A DNA stretch of 64,000 nucleotides from Phanerodontia chrysosporium (GCA_001910725.1 MJGA01000007.1:1426001-1490000); one strand, 5' to 3'. Numbered from the stretch's first letter, positions 1-12,858 are shown. Numbers and translations: made by a program. Notes: generated by a model not told the origin, from the letters alone.

Positions 1-261
1 TGCTGCTGCGATGTTGAAGATGCGACGAGGTGACGGATAGGATGAGATTATTGCTAGATTGCTAGGACGAGGAATGGCGTGAAAAGTCGTGGATAGCTTC
101 GCCTTTGGAACTTGCGTTGAATGCGAGACATGCAGAGAAAGACGGGTGGTGGTGCGACAGACTTGATGAGGACTGTTCCGACGAGCAACCAGGCGACGAG
201 GAGAGCGTGTGTGGCAGAGTGAATGTCGATCAACTAGGCACGACTGCCTTGGCTTTGCCGT

Positions 262-2511
262 TTATCCAGCGTTTGATGCAGCCGACAATCCCTGATGTCT
301 ACAAAGACGACAGTCAGCGAAGCTCGGTGGCGAAATAGCTGACAGACTCACTCTCCATACGACCTGGACTGCCGCCTCGGTGAAGAGGCGCACTTGGGCA
401 GGCACTAACGAAGAGAAGCAGTTGGGGATCCGGGTATGGCTGGCGCTCTCTAGGACGATCGTCTGGAAAGACGTCTGAGCAGTAGTCGGCTGATGGGAGA
501 TGTAGTCGAAGTAGTCGAGAGTGACGATATCGTATGAGCTTCCGAGGGCAGAGGGCAGCCAGGCAGAGTCGAACGCAACAAGAGTAGTGTCCTGGAGCGA
601 CCGGAGGCTGAGGTCGGGAACTTCATCCGCGTCTGTGGTACTGGCTTCTGTGGGCTTTTTTGAGGAGGGGAGTGGGAGCAGGGCTCGTGATGTGAACTCG
701 AACTCTGGGCATGGATCGTTTGCGGGTGAGTAGCGGCTGCCGCCCTGGAATGCAGAGAAGGAAGGCTGGTCTTCTTCTTCGAGAGTGTAGGGCGGGACGC
801 CCACGTCTGGAAGGGGCACCTCCCATCTGCCCACGGCGTCCCAGTCGCTGTGTGGGTTCGTCAGTATAGGCTAACGTCATAGCTTCGACGGGTCGACTCA
901 CAGATCTCCCCAAAACGGATGTTCCATGGCCTCTTCCAGGGATAATCTCCGAGAAGGATCCTTTTCGAGCAACTTAATCGCGTGTGTTAGTGAGGTCAAC
1001 TATAATGAGGACATATGTGCGTACCCCTTCAAGTAGAGTCCGGGTGTCGTGGTCCATACTGGTACCGTTCGACCACTCCAGCCAATTGGCGAAAGATGCA
1101 TTCATAAGACGTTCTTGGAAGAGAGCAAAGTCCGGCGTGAATGTGTCGTCCCATGGGTGCTACAGAACGTATTTGTCAATATACTTTGCAAGTACGAAAA
1201 ACGATCTCGCATACTTGGCCGGTGATCATCATAAAGAGGATGATCCCAAACCCCCAGACGTCTATTTCAAATGCATAAGGCTTCCCAAGGTAGACCTCAG
1301 GCGCCACATAGTGCAAGCTGCCGCAGCCGGTACGCAGGACATCGTGCATCTCCGATCCGGAAGTGAAAGTGTGTCCTTCCTTCACGAGCGACTTTGCGAA
1401 GCCAAAGTCGGCGAGGGCAACGTGCCCATCTTCCGAGAGAAGAACGTTTTCCGGCTTGATGTCACGGTGGACAACGCCGATATCGTGTAAAGCCTTGATT
1501 GCGAGCAACTGCAACGGTAAAGTACTCTGAGGGGTCTTTCAGGGCATCCCAAGTCTCAGTGGCACGTACCAGCTCGGCACCAAATGCCTTAGCCAATGGG
1601 AGAGGCATAGAGCTCCAGCGATAGATCTGCTCAAACAGGTCCCCACCTGGATAGTACTCCTGAAAAGGCGTAAGTAATGGTGCCAGCATTCATAAAGATA
1701 CGAGGCTGACCGTGATCAAGAAATAGTGTGTGTCTGTATGGAAACTCCCGTAAAACTCCATGATACCCTTCACCCCCTGTGTAGCGACTGTACGGAGAAT
1801 GCGCTGCTCCCTCAGGATCAACTCGTGTTTTGTGGTTTGCTTGTCCATGATCTTCATGGCGGCGACCTTGCCGCTCGGCTCGTGGCGCACGAGGTGGACG
1901 GAGCCGAAGCCTCCCTTTCCAATCCCGCGAATTTCGCTAAACTCACAGAGCTCGTGTCGTGGTGTCGGTGGAAAAGACAGCAGAATAGAGGTCATAGAGG
2001 AGGACTCAGAGCTCGACGAGTCTGTGCTTGTCACGTCAGAGAAGGTGTCGACAGACACCTGCTGCGGCAGCTTCTCAGCCGCGATGACGCCCTGAAGGCA
2101 ACATGAGGATAATGATGATGAAGGCCTCTCAACCTCAGGGCACATACCACCGACACTTCAAGAGGCTGAGACAGAGGGAAACACGTCTGCAGGCCGATGA
2201 CCTCAGACTCGCAAGGAGCATCGTGGAGGAGCTCAGGCGCGAGCTGTTCCACAGATACGTCCGAGCATAGCTAAATGGTATAAGCACACTTTATCACGCG
2301 CTCATGGTGTTGAAGACGTACGGTGCAAACCTCAGGTGCGATGTACTTCTCCTCGGAGACATCCGTCGCCGAGTGGACTTCGATCACAATCTACAAGGGA
2401 CAGTCAGAATCCGCAATGGCAGACGATAAACCCTGAGCAACGTACTGTGACATCATTAACTTGCTGCTTGCTCTTGCGCTTCCAAGACTTAATCTTCGAA
2501 ATGAACCCCAT
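262..2511 (-). CDS. Ser/Thr protein kinase, lineage-specific (paralogue 1)
   Basis: A eukaryotic protein kinase spread over about nine short exons on the minus strand. The start at 2511 (MGFISKIKS) is chosen because the plus-strand kinase starting at 19364 has the same start context and the same phase-0 first intron. The order is a short N-terminal region ([10 protein letters not shown]..., then [12 protein letters not shown]), a Ser-rich linker, and the catalytic domain: glycine loop [13 protein letters not shown], lysine in AAMKIMDK, catalytic loop [15 protein letters not shown], and an activation segment ending GSLHYVAPE. The tail carries LPDVGVPPY and a [13 protein letters not shown] stretch that recalls the hydrophobic motif of AGC kinases. 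All core catalytic residues are present, so it should be active. Substrate and pathway are not visible, and I do not recognise an orthologue outside this fungal group. Confidence 0.82.
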
Positions 2512-3063
2512 CGTGCACGCGCTTTAGTCGAAGAAGCCGGACTGTATGCGTGCTTTGTCGGGTGACGGGTGTTGACCGCACTTTTAAATGAAGTGCTGAC
2601 CGACTTGGAAGCCTCAGACTGTACGGAAACCTAGTCTAAACCAATATTGTCAGTCACATCGAAACAATACAGTACTATTTTGAAAGCAACCTGAACATCT
2701 ACCACTTACTCTGCGCCATGTCCGTGCTGGGTGACACTTCTCTCAGCTCCTTGAGGCATTACATGTTGACAACATTGGACGGCGAATAGCTTGGCTTGAA
2801 CACGTCCTGCCAATTGGTGTATGTTGAACATCGCAGTGCGCAGTGCGCACCCAGCAAAAGCCAGCGCTTCCGGAGCGAGCCCACGTGGCCATCTGGGTCG
2901 CGTGGCGTGAGACACTGGGACCTAAGACTCGAGCCTGCCAGTCTCTTAGCGATTTGCAAAGGAGGCACAAGTCTAGAAAGCTCCAGTAAAGAAATAAAAC
3001 ACAACAAGAGAGAGGACATGTCACATCGTATCTAACTTAAGATCCAGAAATCCGAAACCAGCT
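2512..3063. other. Intergenic, kinase 1 upstream region
   Basis: This lies upstream of the minus-strand kinase and downstream of the transporter stop. Only short overlapping frames are present and none looks coding. It presumably holds the kinase promoter and 5' leader. No clear TATA box was identified. Confidence 0.5.
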
Positions 3064-5620
3064 CTATGCGGGGCATCCACCACACAACCCAGGCATACAG
3101 CCCCGGCAACTCGCAGCACCGATTCCCCACGTACGCAGGATGAGCGAGATAACACTGACAACGCCCTCACCAAGCACGAATCCGCTCGCAATGATGATCA
3201 AACGAATGCCGCCCTTCTCCTTGCCGCCCATGCGTCGATAGTACCAGTACTCGGTCACGCCGCCGATGAGACGTGCTAGCGAGAACGAGGGCGTATTCAG
3301 GAAACCAATCGCAAATGCGATCCCGGAAGGGATCCACTTCGCGTAGGGCAGCTCGTGCCGCACAGCGCGGACTTTGAATGCGGCGACGAAGCTGAAAATG
3401 ATAGCGAAGACGATCATGTATGTCGCACTCTTCTCCGGCAGCTCGCCATCACCTAACACGCTGTCAGTAAAAGGCATCTTTCACGGGCCTTTCTCACGTA
3501 CGTAGGAGTCGGGCAAGGCCCAACCAAACATAGGCAGTGGCGCTGGGAACGAGGGGCCAGGGATTTGGTAGGCTTTGGTGTAGAGCGAGTAAGCCGTAGA
3601 AGAAACAAGGATTGAAAGCGTTGATCCAATAAGCTGTCCATAGAACTGGGCTCTAGGCGAGGCACGCATCAAGTGACCTGTCTTCAGATCTTGCATCAGG
3701 TCGCCAGCCCTGTATCGCAGTAAGCGCAACGCATAGAGAAGTCGTACCACGCGGCACTTACTGCTGGGCACCTGCCTCCGCTACACCACCAGCGATGATA
3801 TTGGCGACAATGTTGCCAGGCTGGATCCAAGCAAAAAGCAGCTGACTAATCTTGCCCAATCCACTGACTGGATTGAGATCGGTCTCCCCCAATGCACGAA
3901 CACTGTAGAAGATGTGAGATGAGTATGAGAGTTGATGAGCATCCCACATACCCCAGTACACTGAGCAAGGCACCGACGATATAACCAATAACCGTTGCCC
4001 ACGGCGTGATTCCGTCATGGCCGAATACCGCCCACACTAGGATCGTCCCAAAGACGACGCTGCCACCCAGGCCCCACCAGACCCACTTCATGGGCACGAG
4101 CCGTTCATCAGTCTCGACTTCCCTATCCTCTCCGTGGTCTTGTGGATGGTCCGACAGCTTTGAGTAGAGAACTCCTGGCAGGAGCCTCTCTACTACGATC
4201 TCATAGATGACGGGGACGAGCGATATGAGGCTGTCCGCGCACATGATGGCAAGGGAGACCCAGAGGATCCAGCCTCGCGCTCCGGTCGTCATATCGCCTA
4301 CGGGCCCTGGAGCCCACCCCGCATATTTAGACAGAGGAGAGAGGATGCCCCAACCCACAAGCATTCCCTATACCATGTGAGATACGAGACTCCGAGCTGT
4401 CACTGTGTACGTACTAGGTTCATACTGAGCGTCGTTGGGAAGCCCATGATGATTCCTTGCATATCATGTCAGGGGACATCGTTCAAAAAGCTTAACTTGC
4501 ATTTACCTTGGCCAATGTATGATAGACTAGGAGTGAATGTCCAGAGCCACTCCTGAGCCATGTATCTTCCAAAGAGTGGGATGGAGAAGATGACTGGGAA
4601 GAAGTACGCGAGAAGCTATGCAGTATGTCAGCGACGCGGCACGCACTGATGATATTCTCGACATACTGTCATTGCGCCAGATGCTCCGAAGCTCCATACC
4701 AGCGCAGACCAGCCTTCAGGCTTAGCCGTGACTGCCTCAGCTTCCTCCAGCAGACCACCTTCTTCAGTAGCATCCGGACTAGTGTGCGGTTCTCGGACGA
4801 TGTCGTCATGGTCAAGCTCGCTGTATCCTCTACGTCGGGTGACAGTCGTATCCGGAGGAGGTAAATCATGGAGAACCGAAATAAGCTGTGCAGTTGCAGT
4901 GCCTGTAGGGAACGCAAGCTGCTCCTCGATGATCTGTATGAACAGTTAACAGCGGGTAAGACGGCAAGGCGCGGTTACGCACCACTCGTTTGCGAAGCGG
5001 GGGTGATAGAAAGACGCTGTGCAAGGAGCGAGGTCACATTCGACCGCGCATCTTCGGAGGAGTGGGCCGCTCACCCGAAAAACGCAACTGCGAGTGACCA
5101 CGCTATAGCCGACCACCACGACAGGTGAATCGCAGCCACGCCGTCACGAGCCTCGTCTAGCAGGCCGAGGGCAGGCAGAATGCCAACAAAGCCAGCTGCA
5201 AGCGGCATCTGTGTGATCTTCGTTAGGAAGAGTCTCGGGTTTAGTAAGCTGCACGCACCGTGCCTGTTGCCGCAGCTGTAGTCTGCACGACGATGTTCTC
5301 CTGCGCGCTCATTGGCTTGGGGAAGAACTTGGAGAGAAGAAAACCTATCAGCGCAGACTGAAGAGACATCCTGCAGACGCATTCAGAACAAGACGCTAGA
5401 GCACTAGGGTTCGACGCACATGCTGATCCATCCCGTCTGCAGCCCGAAGTAGAGGTTCGTGAAGCACAGCAGGCATCCGATGAGCAGCCCAAGCGACACC
5501 GCCTTGAGCTGCGCGCGCAACAGGATGTCAATGGATTACTTCATGGAGACGTGCGAGCGGGAGACGGGGGCGTACAGTGAACTCGGCGGACGGGGCACCG
5601 CGCAGGTCCATGGGCGACAT
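3064..5620 (-). CDS. OPT-superfamily oligopeptide/metal-chelate transporter
   Basis: A polytopic membrane protein of the oligopeptide transporter (OPT) superfamily, split by many short introns. Visible family hallmarks, in protein order, are LGLLIGCLLCFTNLYFGLQ near the N-terminus, QENIVVQTTAAATGT followed by MPLAAGFVGILPALG, the conserved GDLMQDLKTGHL, and near the C-terminus IPSGIAFAIGFLNTPSFS. The family imports small peptides or metal-chelate compounds with protons, usually at the plasma membrane. The substrate cannot be read from sequence. The N-terminus is uncertain: a Met at 5620 joins in frame to the first helix through a GTACGC...GCGCGCAG intron, but a further exon in 5640-5830 (a possible GGLTEKVK segment) may precede it. 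Confidence 0.85.
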
Positions 5621-5639
5621 GGGCGCCGCAATCGCGTGT

Positions 5640-6042
5640 ATTTACTTGACTTTCTCTGTGAGACCGCCGATAATAGGTCGACAGTAAGCAAACGTGCGCA
5701 CCTTATCCACCGTCGCAAGCCCATCTCTCGCGTCGTCGGTGGTCGTCGGGTTCAGGCCTGCATGGGACGCGGGGAATGTCGAGTCCCATGCTTTAGCGCC
5801 ACCGCATTACTTCAGCACCTTACAGCTCGCGTAGGCGCCGGGCGGACTTGTCTGCGGGGATGACGCGCACACGCGGGATGCAAAGCGTCGATATTGACTT
5901 CGATTGTATCGTAAACATTTAATTCACAATACAGTATTGCACACAACACGCGTCATTTGGTAGCCAAGAGAACGAAAGAAGAAATAAAAGAACAGATGGT
6001 CATCGAAAACCAGGGAATCCAAGGATGCAGGAACCTAGATGT
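5640..6042. other. Intergenic / possible first OPT exon
   Basis: This separates the OPT transporter 5' end from the condensin stop; both genes are on the minus strand. A short GGLTEKVK-encoding piece near 5640-5665 on the minus strand could belong to the transporter N-terminus. The rest, which is AT-richer around 5880-6000, looks like promoter and 3'UTR. Confidence 0.35.
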
Positions 6043-9000
6043 CTATGCTGCGGGTGTCGCGTCCGGGTCACGATAAACCTACAAGGAGCACTGTCAGGAA
6101 GTGCGTATGACCATGATATACATTCACGCACCTTCAAATCCCATAGATTGGCAACCTTGCCGTCGTCATCATCAGGAATGATGGTATCTTCACTCTCGCC
6201 ACTTTCGAGCTTCAGACCTCGTTCATTGGCAAGATGCAGGAGACAAATGAAGCAGAAGCTCGTGCTGATCTCCTCCATCTTGTCTTTCGGATACGACTGC
6301 TGCAGGCCTGTGATGACGTTTTCAAATACCCGGGGCTCTGTAGGGTCCGTCGCTGGCCGATCATCCGTATCCTGCACGCCGAACGCATCAGATACTATGT
6401 TCGATATGCAAATGAAACAACTATACCATGGCATCGTCCTCATCTTGCTCTGGTACGACGATGTCCAGGTTCTTCCAGATGTTCTCCTTCAGCTTCCGGA
6501 CGTCTACACGCTTTGCACGTTTCGCGTAATTGACCGTCTCCGGCCGTACGCGTCTCTTTTGAGGCGCCGTTGCAAGCAGGTCCTGTTCGCCAGGCTCAGG
6601 CATCGCGGTAATAACATCACCGCCGTCACCGTCAAAGACATCGTCGAAACCCGGTGCATCGTCGAACTCCTCGTCATGGAAGAACTGAGTGTTAAACGGA
6701 ATGGCACCGCCATTTTGCGCTGGGGACAGAGGAGTTGAGCACATGCGCTCGAAAACATGGTCATAGACTCACTAGCATCCAGTTCGTCCGAGCCTGACCG
6801 ACCGGCTGCCTGGTCGGCAGCCGCCTGCGCCCAGTAGTTCTCGTCAACCTCGCCCTCTGGGCGGTCATCCAATCGTCCGCGTTGTCCACGCATACGAAGC
6901 TGCAGAAAAGTTCAGCGTTCATTCTGTTTGTGCGAGAATTTTAGATAGCTTACGGAGAACTTAGGCTTGAGGAAGAGCGTCACGAGCTGCTTGCTCGAAA
7001 AGTGCATATCATCAGGCAGCGTGTTGTCGAAGCGTTTCTCCTCCTTGTCTTTGCCCTTGCGGCCGCGGCCCTTCTTGGCAAGCGACGGCCCAGGCAGCGT
7101 CAGAGCGGCACCTCTTGACGGCGGCACGAAGAGCTTCTTCGCGATCTCCTTCACGTTGTTGGTCGATTCCTCCTCGAAGTTTATCTTGAACGCCTCCTTC
7201 TTCTCCCGCTGCTTCTTTGGGGCAGCTTCCGCGGCGTCCGCTGGGCCTTTGTATCAGTAATCGCCGATGGTGATGGACAGAGGACGAGACTCACGCCTGC
7301 GGACAACCTTGCGCAGCTTCCAGTGCTCAGGACCGGCCCAGTTCTTGAGGACAGACCTGTCGAAGTAGTCGTACATCATGCCACCCTCTCCGTTGTCAGT
7401 CATGGCCATGACGAGGTCGCGCTCGTTGGGCGCGCGGCGCGGGTCAAAGGGCACGAACGTGCCACCACCCGTTCCAGCCTCCCTCGCCTCGTCCGCCATG
7501 CCGCCCTCCGAGCCGCCGACACTCGGGCTCGGCGGGTCGTCATGCACGTAGTCGTCGTTGACCGCTTGGTCGCCGACGAAGAAGTCCTCGACAGGCTCTG
7601 CTCCATTCATGTCTGAAGCAGGATTAAAGTCGTCATTGAACGCGGCGGGCTCGTTGCCCTCGTCCTCATCGTCCTGTTCCAAAGCATGGTTGTCTCGGAA
7701 GAGCGCGGCGGTGTCGTCAAAGGTCCAAGATTCTTTAGAGAAGGAGAAATCTTCGAGCGATTGGCAGATTTCCTTTTCTTCGAACTTGTCCAAGTCGGGC
7801 AAGAATTGCTCTATAGGGAGTTGTCAGAAATACTACGTGCGAGTGAGGCTTTGCGCTTACGTCGAAGATAGGAGAGGTCGACTTCAGAGGGCGGTTCTTC
7901 CATTTCTGGTTCTTCCTCATCGTCCTTGCCGACAGAGTCGCTCGCATCGAAAACGACTCGCAGGCTGCCGTCTGAGCCGACGCCGAGAGCAAGGTGATTC
8001 ATGAGAAGACCCTGAGCACCGCCCTCGTCGAAATCGGCGCAAGTCTTCCTAAAGAGTGGATCGACATGGAACTCGAGGTCGAGCTTCTTGTTCCGCAGCT
8101 GGGAGACGTCCTTGGCTAGGGTCGAAGCTGGCCGATGTGTCTTGCGCTTCTTCGCCTGGCCACCCTCTCCACCCTCTCCGTCCTCATTCTCGTCATCGTC
8201 ATCGTCCGCCCGATGCGACCCTCATTCGCAAGGTTGCTGAGGAGCTTTCCTGTTTCAGTACCGACACTGTCGACACGGCTAGTCCAAATCTTGACACATC
8301 CATCGAGCGTGCAGGATGCCCGCTGAAAGTTGATCGAGTTATCGTTGTTGTTGCGCAGGAGGGACATGTCGTGGAAATAATCAATGAGGGCAAAGTTCCA
8401 GGAGTTGGCCGCATTGATTTTCTGTAATGGCGAGCTTTAGTGTGGCGACTGGGCTGCAACGCCAGCCTCTAGCGGGATGCCAGACGGACTTCGCAGCTGA
8501 GCACGCCTTCAGCCAGGCAAAGACTCTCATCGCAGAGAGCATGGCCCCGCAGCGAATGCCCCAGGTACGGAAAGGACGACGATGCAAGAGAGCGCATTGC
8601 GACTGGCATCCGCTAGGGCTAGGCGGGCTAAAGACGTACATTATCAGTCGCCATCTTCATCCACTCTTCAAAGTTCGAGTTCATGACATCGAGGGGGACA
8701 TCGATCGCGGGGGCCTCCGCGACAGACAGGAGCTGCTGCTTCTGCCTGGCGTGCGCGGCGGCCCTAGCATCCTCGCCCGACGGGCCCGCCTCGTTGTCGT
8801 CGAGCGGCGCGACGGGGCGAGTACTCTTCCTGCGGCGGCGCTTCTCCGCGGCATCGTCATTGATATTGACGGACTTGAGGGGCGCTCTGCCGGAGTCGGA
8901 CGTGAAGCTGGCGTCGTACGCCTCACTGAGGCGCTTGCGCGCGGTGCGCTGGGGCTTGGGGGTCGGCTCCTCGTCGTTTTCGGTGTCTCCGGCGCTGTCT

Positions 9001-9062
9001 GAATCGACGTCGACGGGGGCGGCGTCCGCGGGGCGGGTGCGTGAGGTGCGGGTAGGCGGCAT
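6043..9062 (-). CDS. BRN1: Condensin complex subunit 2 (Barren/CAP-H kleisin)
   Basis: The kleisin subunit of condensin, which bridges the SMC2/SMC4 heads and is needed for mitotic chromosome condensation. The start at 9062 (MPPTRTSRT) opens a basic, acidic-patch N-terminal region. Barren-family signatures follow: NSNFEEWMKMATDN, then across an intron KINAANSWNFALIDYFHDMSL and FQRASCTLDGCVKIWTSRVDS. The acidic middle is low in complexity. The C-terminal winged-helix region includes MEEISTSFCFICLLHLANE and ends VYRDPDATPAA after a last small intron. The intron after the first exon (about 8422-8639) is unusually long for this window. Domain order and length match the family, so the assignment is firm. 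Confidence 0.95.
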
Positions 9063-9491
9063 GGTCGTCGTAAAAGGGAGAACCTGAACAGCGCGTCTAC
9101 GCGCTCGACGCGTCTCACGTGATGGCGCTTCCACGCGAGAGCCACATGGCCACTCCCGCTTCCCGATTTCTGGCTTATTTCGTGAGACTCTCGACGCTTG
9201 CTCTCCTGCTTTGCCCAGCATCCCTGCTCTGCGCTCACGACCATATCCTCACATCTCTCGCTGACCAAGCCTGGCTCTCTGGATATCCTCATCACCCATC
9301 CGGCAGCTTGACAGACGAGTCACCCTCACCGGAGTCATCTTGATTCCTCACCGCTTTTCCGGATCCGCGCCACGCAGATACGCTCTCATAAAGACCCGCC
9401 ACCAGCATCTGTAGCGTTAGCTCACTCATAAGTTATACCCAGCATCGACCATAGACCTATACCACACCTGTATTCTCAAGCAAAATCTGCA
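9063..9491. promoter_or_regulatory. Divergent promoter region between BRN1 and VMS1
   Basis: About 430 bases separate the start codons of the minus-strand condensin gene and the plus-strand VMS1 gene. The stretch is CT-rich on the plus strand, as is usual for basidiomycete promoters. No TATA box is obvious and no gene is supportable here. Confidence 0.5.
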
Positions 9492-11749
9492 ATGGCACGC
9501 TACGAGCAATATCATGTATTCTCTATTCCCCAGCACCTACTCGACACCCTCGTCCCGCGAAACATTGGAAACCTTCCCTCCTCGGTTCCTGCCGCTACAG
9601 AAGAACCCTCTCGTGCGGCCTCTCCCGCCCCGCACCCGCCGCGCCTGCGGGTGCCCGGGCATGTAACATCTGCTTAGGTGTAACTTTCGCGGATGTAGAT
9701 GAACAGCGTACGCACTTCCGCTCCGACTGGCATCGCTACAATGTGAAAATGCGCATGTCTGGCGCAAACGCGGTCTCCGAGGCGCAGTTTGCTCAGCTTG
9801 CAGACGGTTGGTCCAGCTTTTCTGAACTGTTTGTACAGTCGTTAACAGTGTCCCTTGAAGGCCTTGAGGATTCTTTGTCTGGCTCTGCGTCCTCTTCCGA
9901 TGAGTCTGGCGAATCCGAAGACGACGCTGTGTCTGCACTCGTGCGCAAGGCAAAGCGTCTGAACACCATCCGCGAGGACGACGACGACGATGCGAACCGC
10001 AACGTGCCCAACGCCCCCGTGCTCTGGTTCCACTCGCCTCCATCGACCCAACTCGGCATCTACAAGGTGATATTTCCGGCCGACCTTATTGCCTACCGCG
10101 GCGAAGACGCTGGACAGCGCTATCTCGAAGAGCTGAAGCAGATGCAAAAGGGCGCAGGCGATGAGGGTAGGAAGTGGGCCTTGTTCATGGTCGCGGGCGG
10201 TCACTTTGCCGGTGCAGTCGTCCGCGTGTCGCGGCCCGAAGGCGAGGAAGACGATGCAGGAGTGACGAAGAAGGGCAAGCCCAAGAAGCCAAAGCCTGAC
10301 ACGGAGGTCTTGAAGCACAAGACGTTCCACCGCTACACTAGTCAGTGCTCTAATTCCCTCCCAACTCGTTTGGCGTTCTGACGTCCATCCAAAGCTCGCA
10401 GAAAGCAAGGTGGTTCGCAAAGCACAAACGACAATTCAAAGAGCAAGGCAGTCAGTGCGGGTGCCATGCTTCGTCGATACGGCGAACAAGCTTTGCGAGA
10501 CGTGAGATTTTTGCTCTTCAAATGTCGACCTTTCCCCTCTCTGATACCACGCTTCCACACAGGACATCCGTAGTTTGCTCACCGATTGGGCTGATGAACT
10601 CCACGACTGTGAGCGCATCTTCATCCGCGCAAGCGTCTCGAATCGCCGGATATTCCTTGACTATGAAGGCGCTGTTATCGAAAAAGGTGCGTTCCATGAT
10701 AGTTCTTCATAGTCTCAATACCAACACCAAGGCAGGCGATGACCGGCTGCGGACGTTCCCTTTCCCAACGCGGCGCCCGACGCAATCGGAATTACTCCGT
10801 TGTTTGCAAGAACTCACACGAGTCAAGGTATCTCACTTGACGGAAGACGCTCTGCGCGAGCAGGACGAGGCCTTCCTTGCCTCGCTCCCCAAGCCAAAGC
10901 CCGTGCCTGTGCCGGCATCGACGCAGCCTCCACGCAAGCCCGAAAAGCCCAAACTTAGTCCCGAAGAGCTCGCCCAGCTCGAGGCACAACGCGAACTTGA
11001 GGACCGATGGTCCCGCGTCCTTGAGATGATCGCCAAGGGCCGCCTTGATGCGCTCAAGTCATTCCTAGCGCGTGGCGGCGACCCATTAGGTCCAGGCGGC
11101 GTGGACGCACGGGCGCCAAGCGCCATTGACGATGCGTCACAGGGCGAGACGCTGCTCGTGTACGCGGTGCGAAAGGGCCAGGAGGACGTCGTACGCTGGC
11201 TGCTCGAGGACGCGCGGGCGGACCCGACGATGGACGTGCGCGGCAGCGTGGGTGCGCCTGCCGACGGCGGTGACGACGACGACGAGGCCACGCGTCCTGT
11301 CGCAGGCGGTAGCCGGCGCACGGCATACGACTACGCGCGCACGCGCGGCGTGCGGAACGTCTTCCGGCGCTGCGCGGCTGAGCACCCCGACTGGTGGGAC
11401 TGGCTTGGGACCGGCGATGGCGGGGCCCGCGTCCCGAGCGCGCTGAGCCGCGAGATGGAGGAGGAGCGCGAGGAGAAGAAGAAGGTGCGGCGCAAGGGCC
11501 TCAAGGAGAAGATCCGCGAGCGCGAGGCGGCGCAGAAGGAGCGGGAGCCCGAGCCTGCGCCAGTCGAGCCGCCGAAGCCGAGCCGAGGACGCCGAAGGAG
11601 CCTGTGGAGGGCCGAGGAAGCTCGGGGGCTCTGCGGCTGCGAGCGAAAGCGTGATGGGGCTCACGCCTGAGATGCGCGCCAAGGTCGAGCGGGAAAGGCG
11701 TGCAAGGGCGGCCGAGGCACGCATGAAGGCTCTGGGCGGAGGCCGGTAA
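9492..11749 (+). CDS. VMS1: VMS1/ANKZF1-type peptidyl-tRNA hydrolase
   Basis: Vms1/ANKZF1 releases stalled nascent chains from 60S ribosomes during ribosome quality control. Visible parts, in order, are a start at 9492 (MARYEQYHVFSIP), a C2H2-type finger (CNICLGVTF...HFRSDWHRY), the eRF1-like domain with the conserved RRKQGGSQS loop that carries the catalytic glutamine, a downstream ankyrin-like segment (GETLLVYAVRKGQEDVVRWLLED), an EAAQKERE-rich charged helix, and the VIM-like C-terminus MRAKVERERRARAAEAR. The frame breaks three times: near 9625-9660, near 11580 and near 11610. Each break is repaired by restoring one base in a G/C run, and the last two restore the conserved GPRKLGG segment. 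This is more likely sequence error than gene decay. Confidence 0.9.
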
Positions 11750-12200
11750 CACACCTTCGGCGTCTCGTCCTATTCATACAGCAGTGCGCTTATGATTGTT
11801 GCGAGTAATTAGAGGTTGGATCTAGGACAAGAACAGCAATATGGTGGTGCTGGCAAAAGAGTATTTCGACCACGCGCACGCGCCACGAAGCCGCTGACTA
11901 AGCAATTCATCTGTCTTTTGTGCCCATTCTTGCATTCAAGCTGCCTGCTCGCGGGTCAGATAGCCAACGGCTCGTGAGTTAAGAGAGAACTATATGACTG
12001 GTATGGAGTGGTGATTGACGAAAGCTCTCCAGGCTCAGTAAATCGAGGTCTGATAGAAAATAAGAACGCATCGACTTTTAGAAGCACCTTTGCCTAGCTC
12101 GTCGAGTCACGAATCTTCAATTCGCTGAATGGCGTCGTCAGGCCTCTGCCTTGTTTGCAAAACTTCGTGTACCATGCGGGCTACATGACAGTTGGAAAGC
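11750..12200. other. Intergenic, no gene seen
   Basis: Lower-GC sequence after VMS1 with no supportable coding region, repeat or RNA gene. It probably holds the 3' end of VMS1 and upstream sequence of the next small gene. Confidence 0.5.
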
Positions 12201-12323
12201 GTAGGCTGAGTGTTCTCTGGCGCTTTAATTAGTGCCTGTCATACACATTTCCTACACCGCACCTCCGACTTAATTTGCTACCTGTTACATGACTACTTCA
12301 CGTCTCGAGTTTTCAAGAGTATA

Positions 12324-12858
12324 ATGCCCCAGACTCCACCTGTCTTACCCCTTGCCCTTGTGGCGATCTCCCTATCGTTTCTCACCATGTCGACACTGCC
12401 AACCCTTCAGAGGATGTACCTCTATGCCCACCTTCTGAACCAGGACCTGCACCTCATTGGACCACCCATGCAATCTGCAGCCCCGGACGTGCAGGATGCC
12501 TATCACAAACTCGAGGACGAGCTTGGAGCCCTGCGTGTAAACTTGCCCCACGCTCTCCGGTCTGTGAGCAAGTCGATGCGTAAGTCTGCAGTTTACTCTG
12601 TTATGTTCGTTTTCCCATGCTCACGGCCCTCCGCTAGATGCTAATGGGTCTCCGTCTGATATTGCCGTTTGCATCCATCATGTCACAAGCGCTTTGGCGA
12701 GCCTCGTCACAAGTTTTGTCGCGCGGCTAACCCTAGACTCGTTCCACGACGACCGCGACAATGTACCCCTCATATCTCGACAACTACGCATCCCTCCTTC
12801 TCGTTCTCTTTTGTAGATGATTCTGCTCCTCAATCGGAACCCTTTCGTGCAACAATAA
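12324..12858 (+). CDS. Small hypothetical protein with N-terminal hydrophobic segment
   Basis: A three-exon gene model. ATG at 12324 opens MPQTPPVLPLALVAISLSF, a signal-peptide or membrane-anchor-like segment, followed by an amphipathic region (QDAYHKLEDELGALRVNLPHAL). A GTAAGT intron near 12578-12638 and a second intron at 12763-12816 join in frame. They give HHVTSALASLVTSFVARL and a short last exon MILLLNRNPFVQQ ending at 12858. I do not recognise the family. The 3' half is duplicated in inverted orientation at 13.77-14.05 kb. The model rests on splice-site logic only. Confidence 0.4.
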
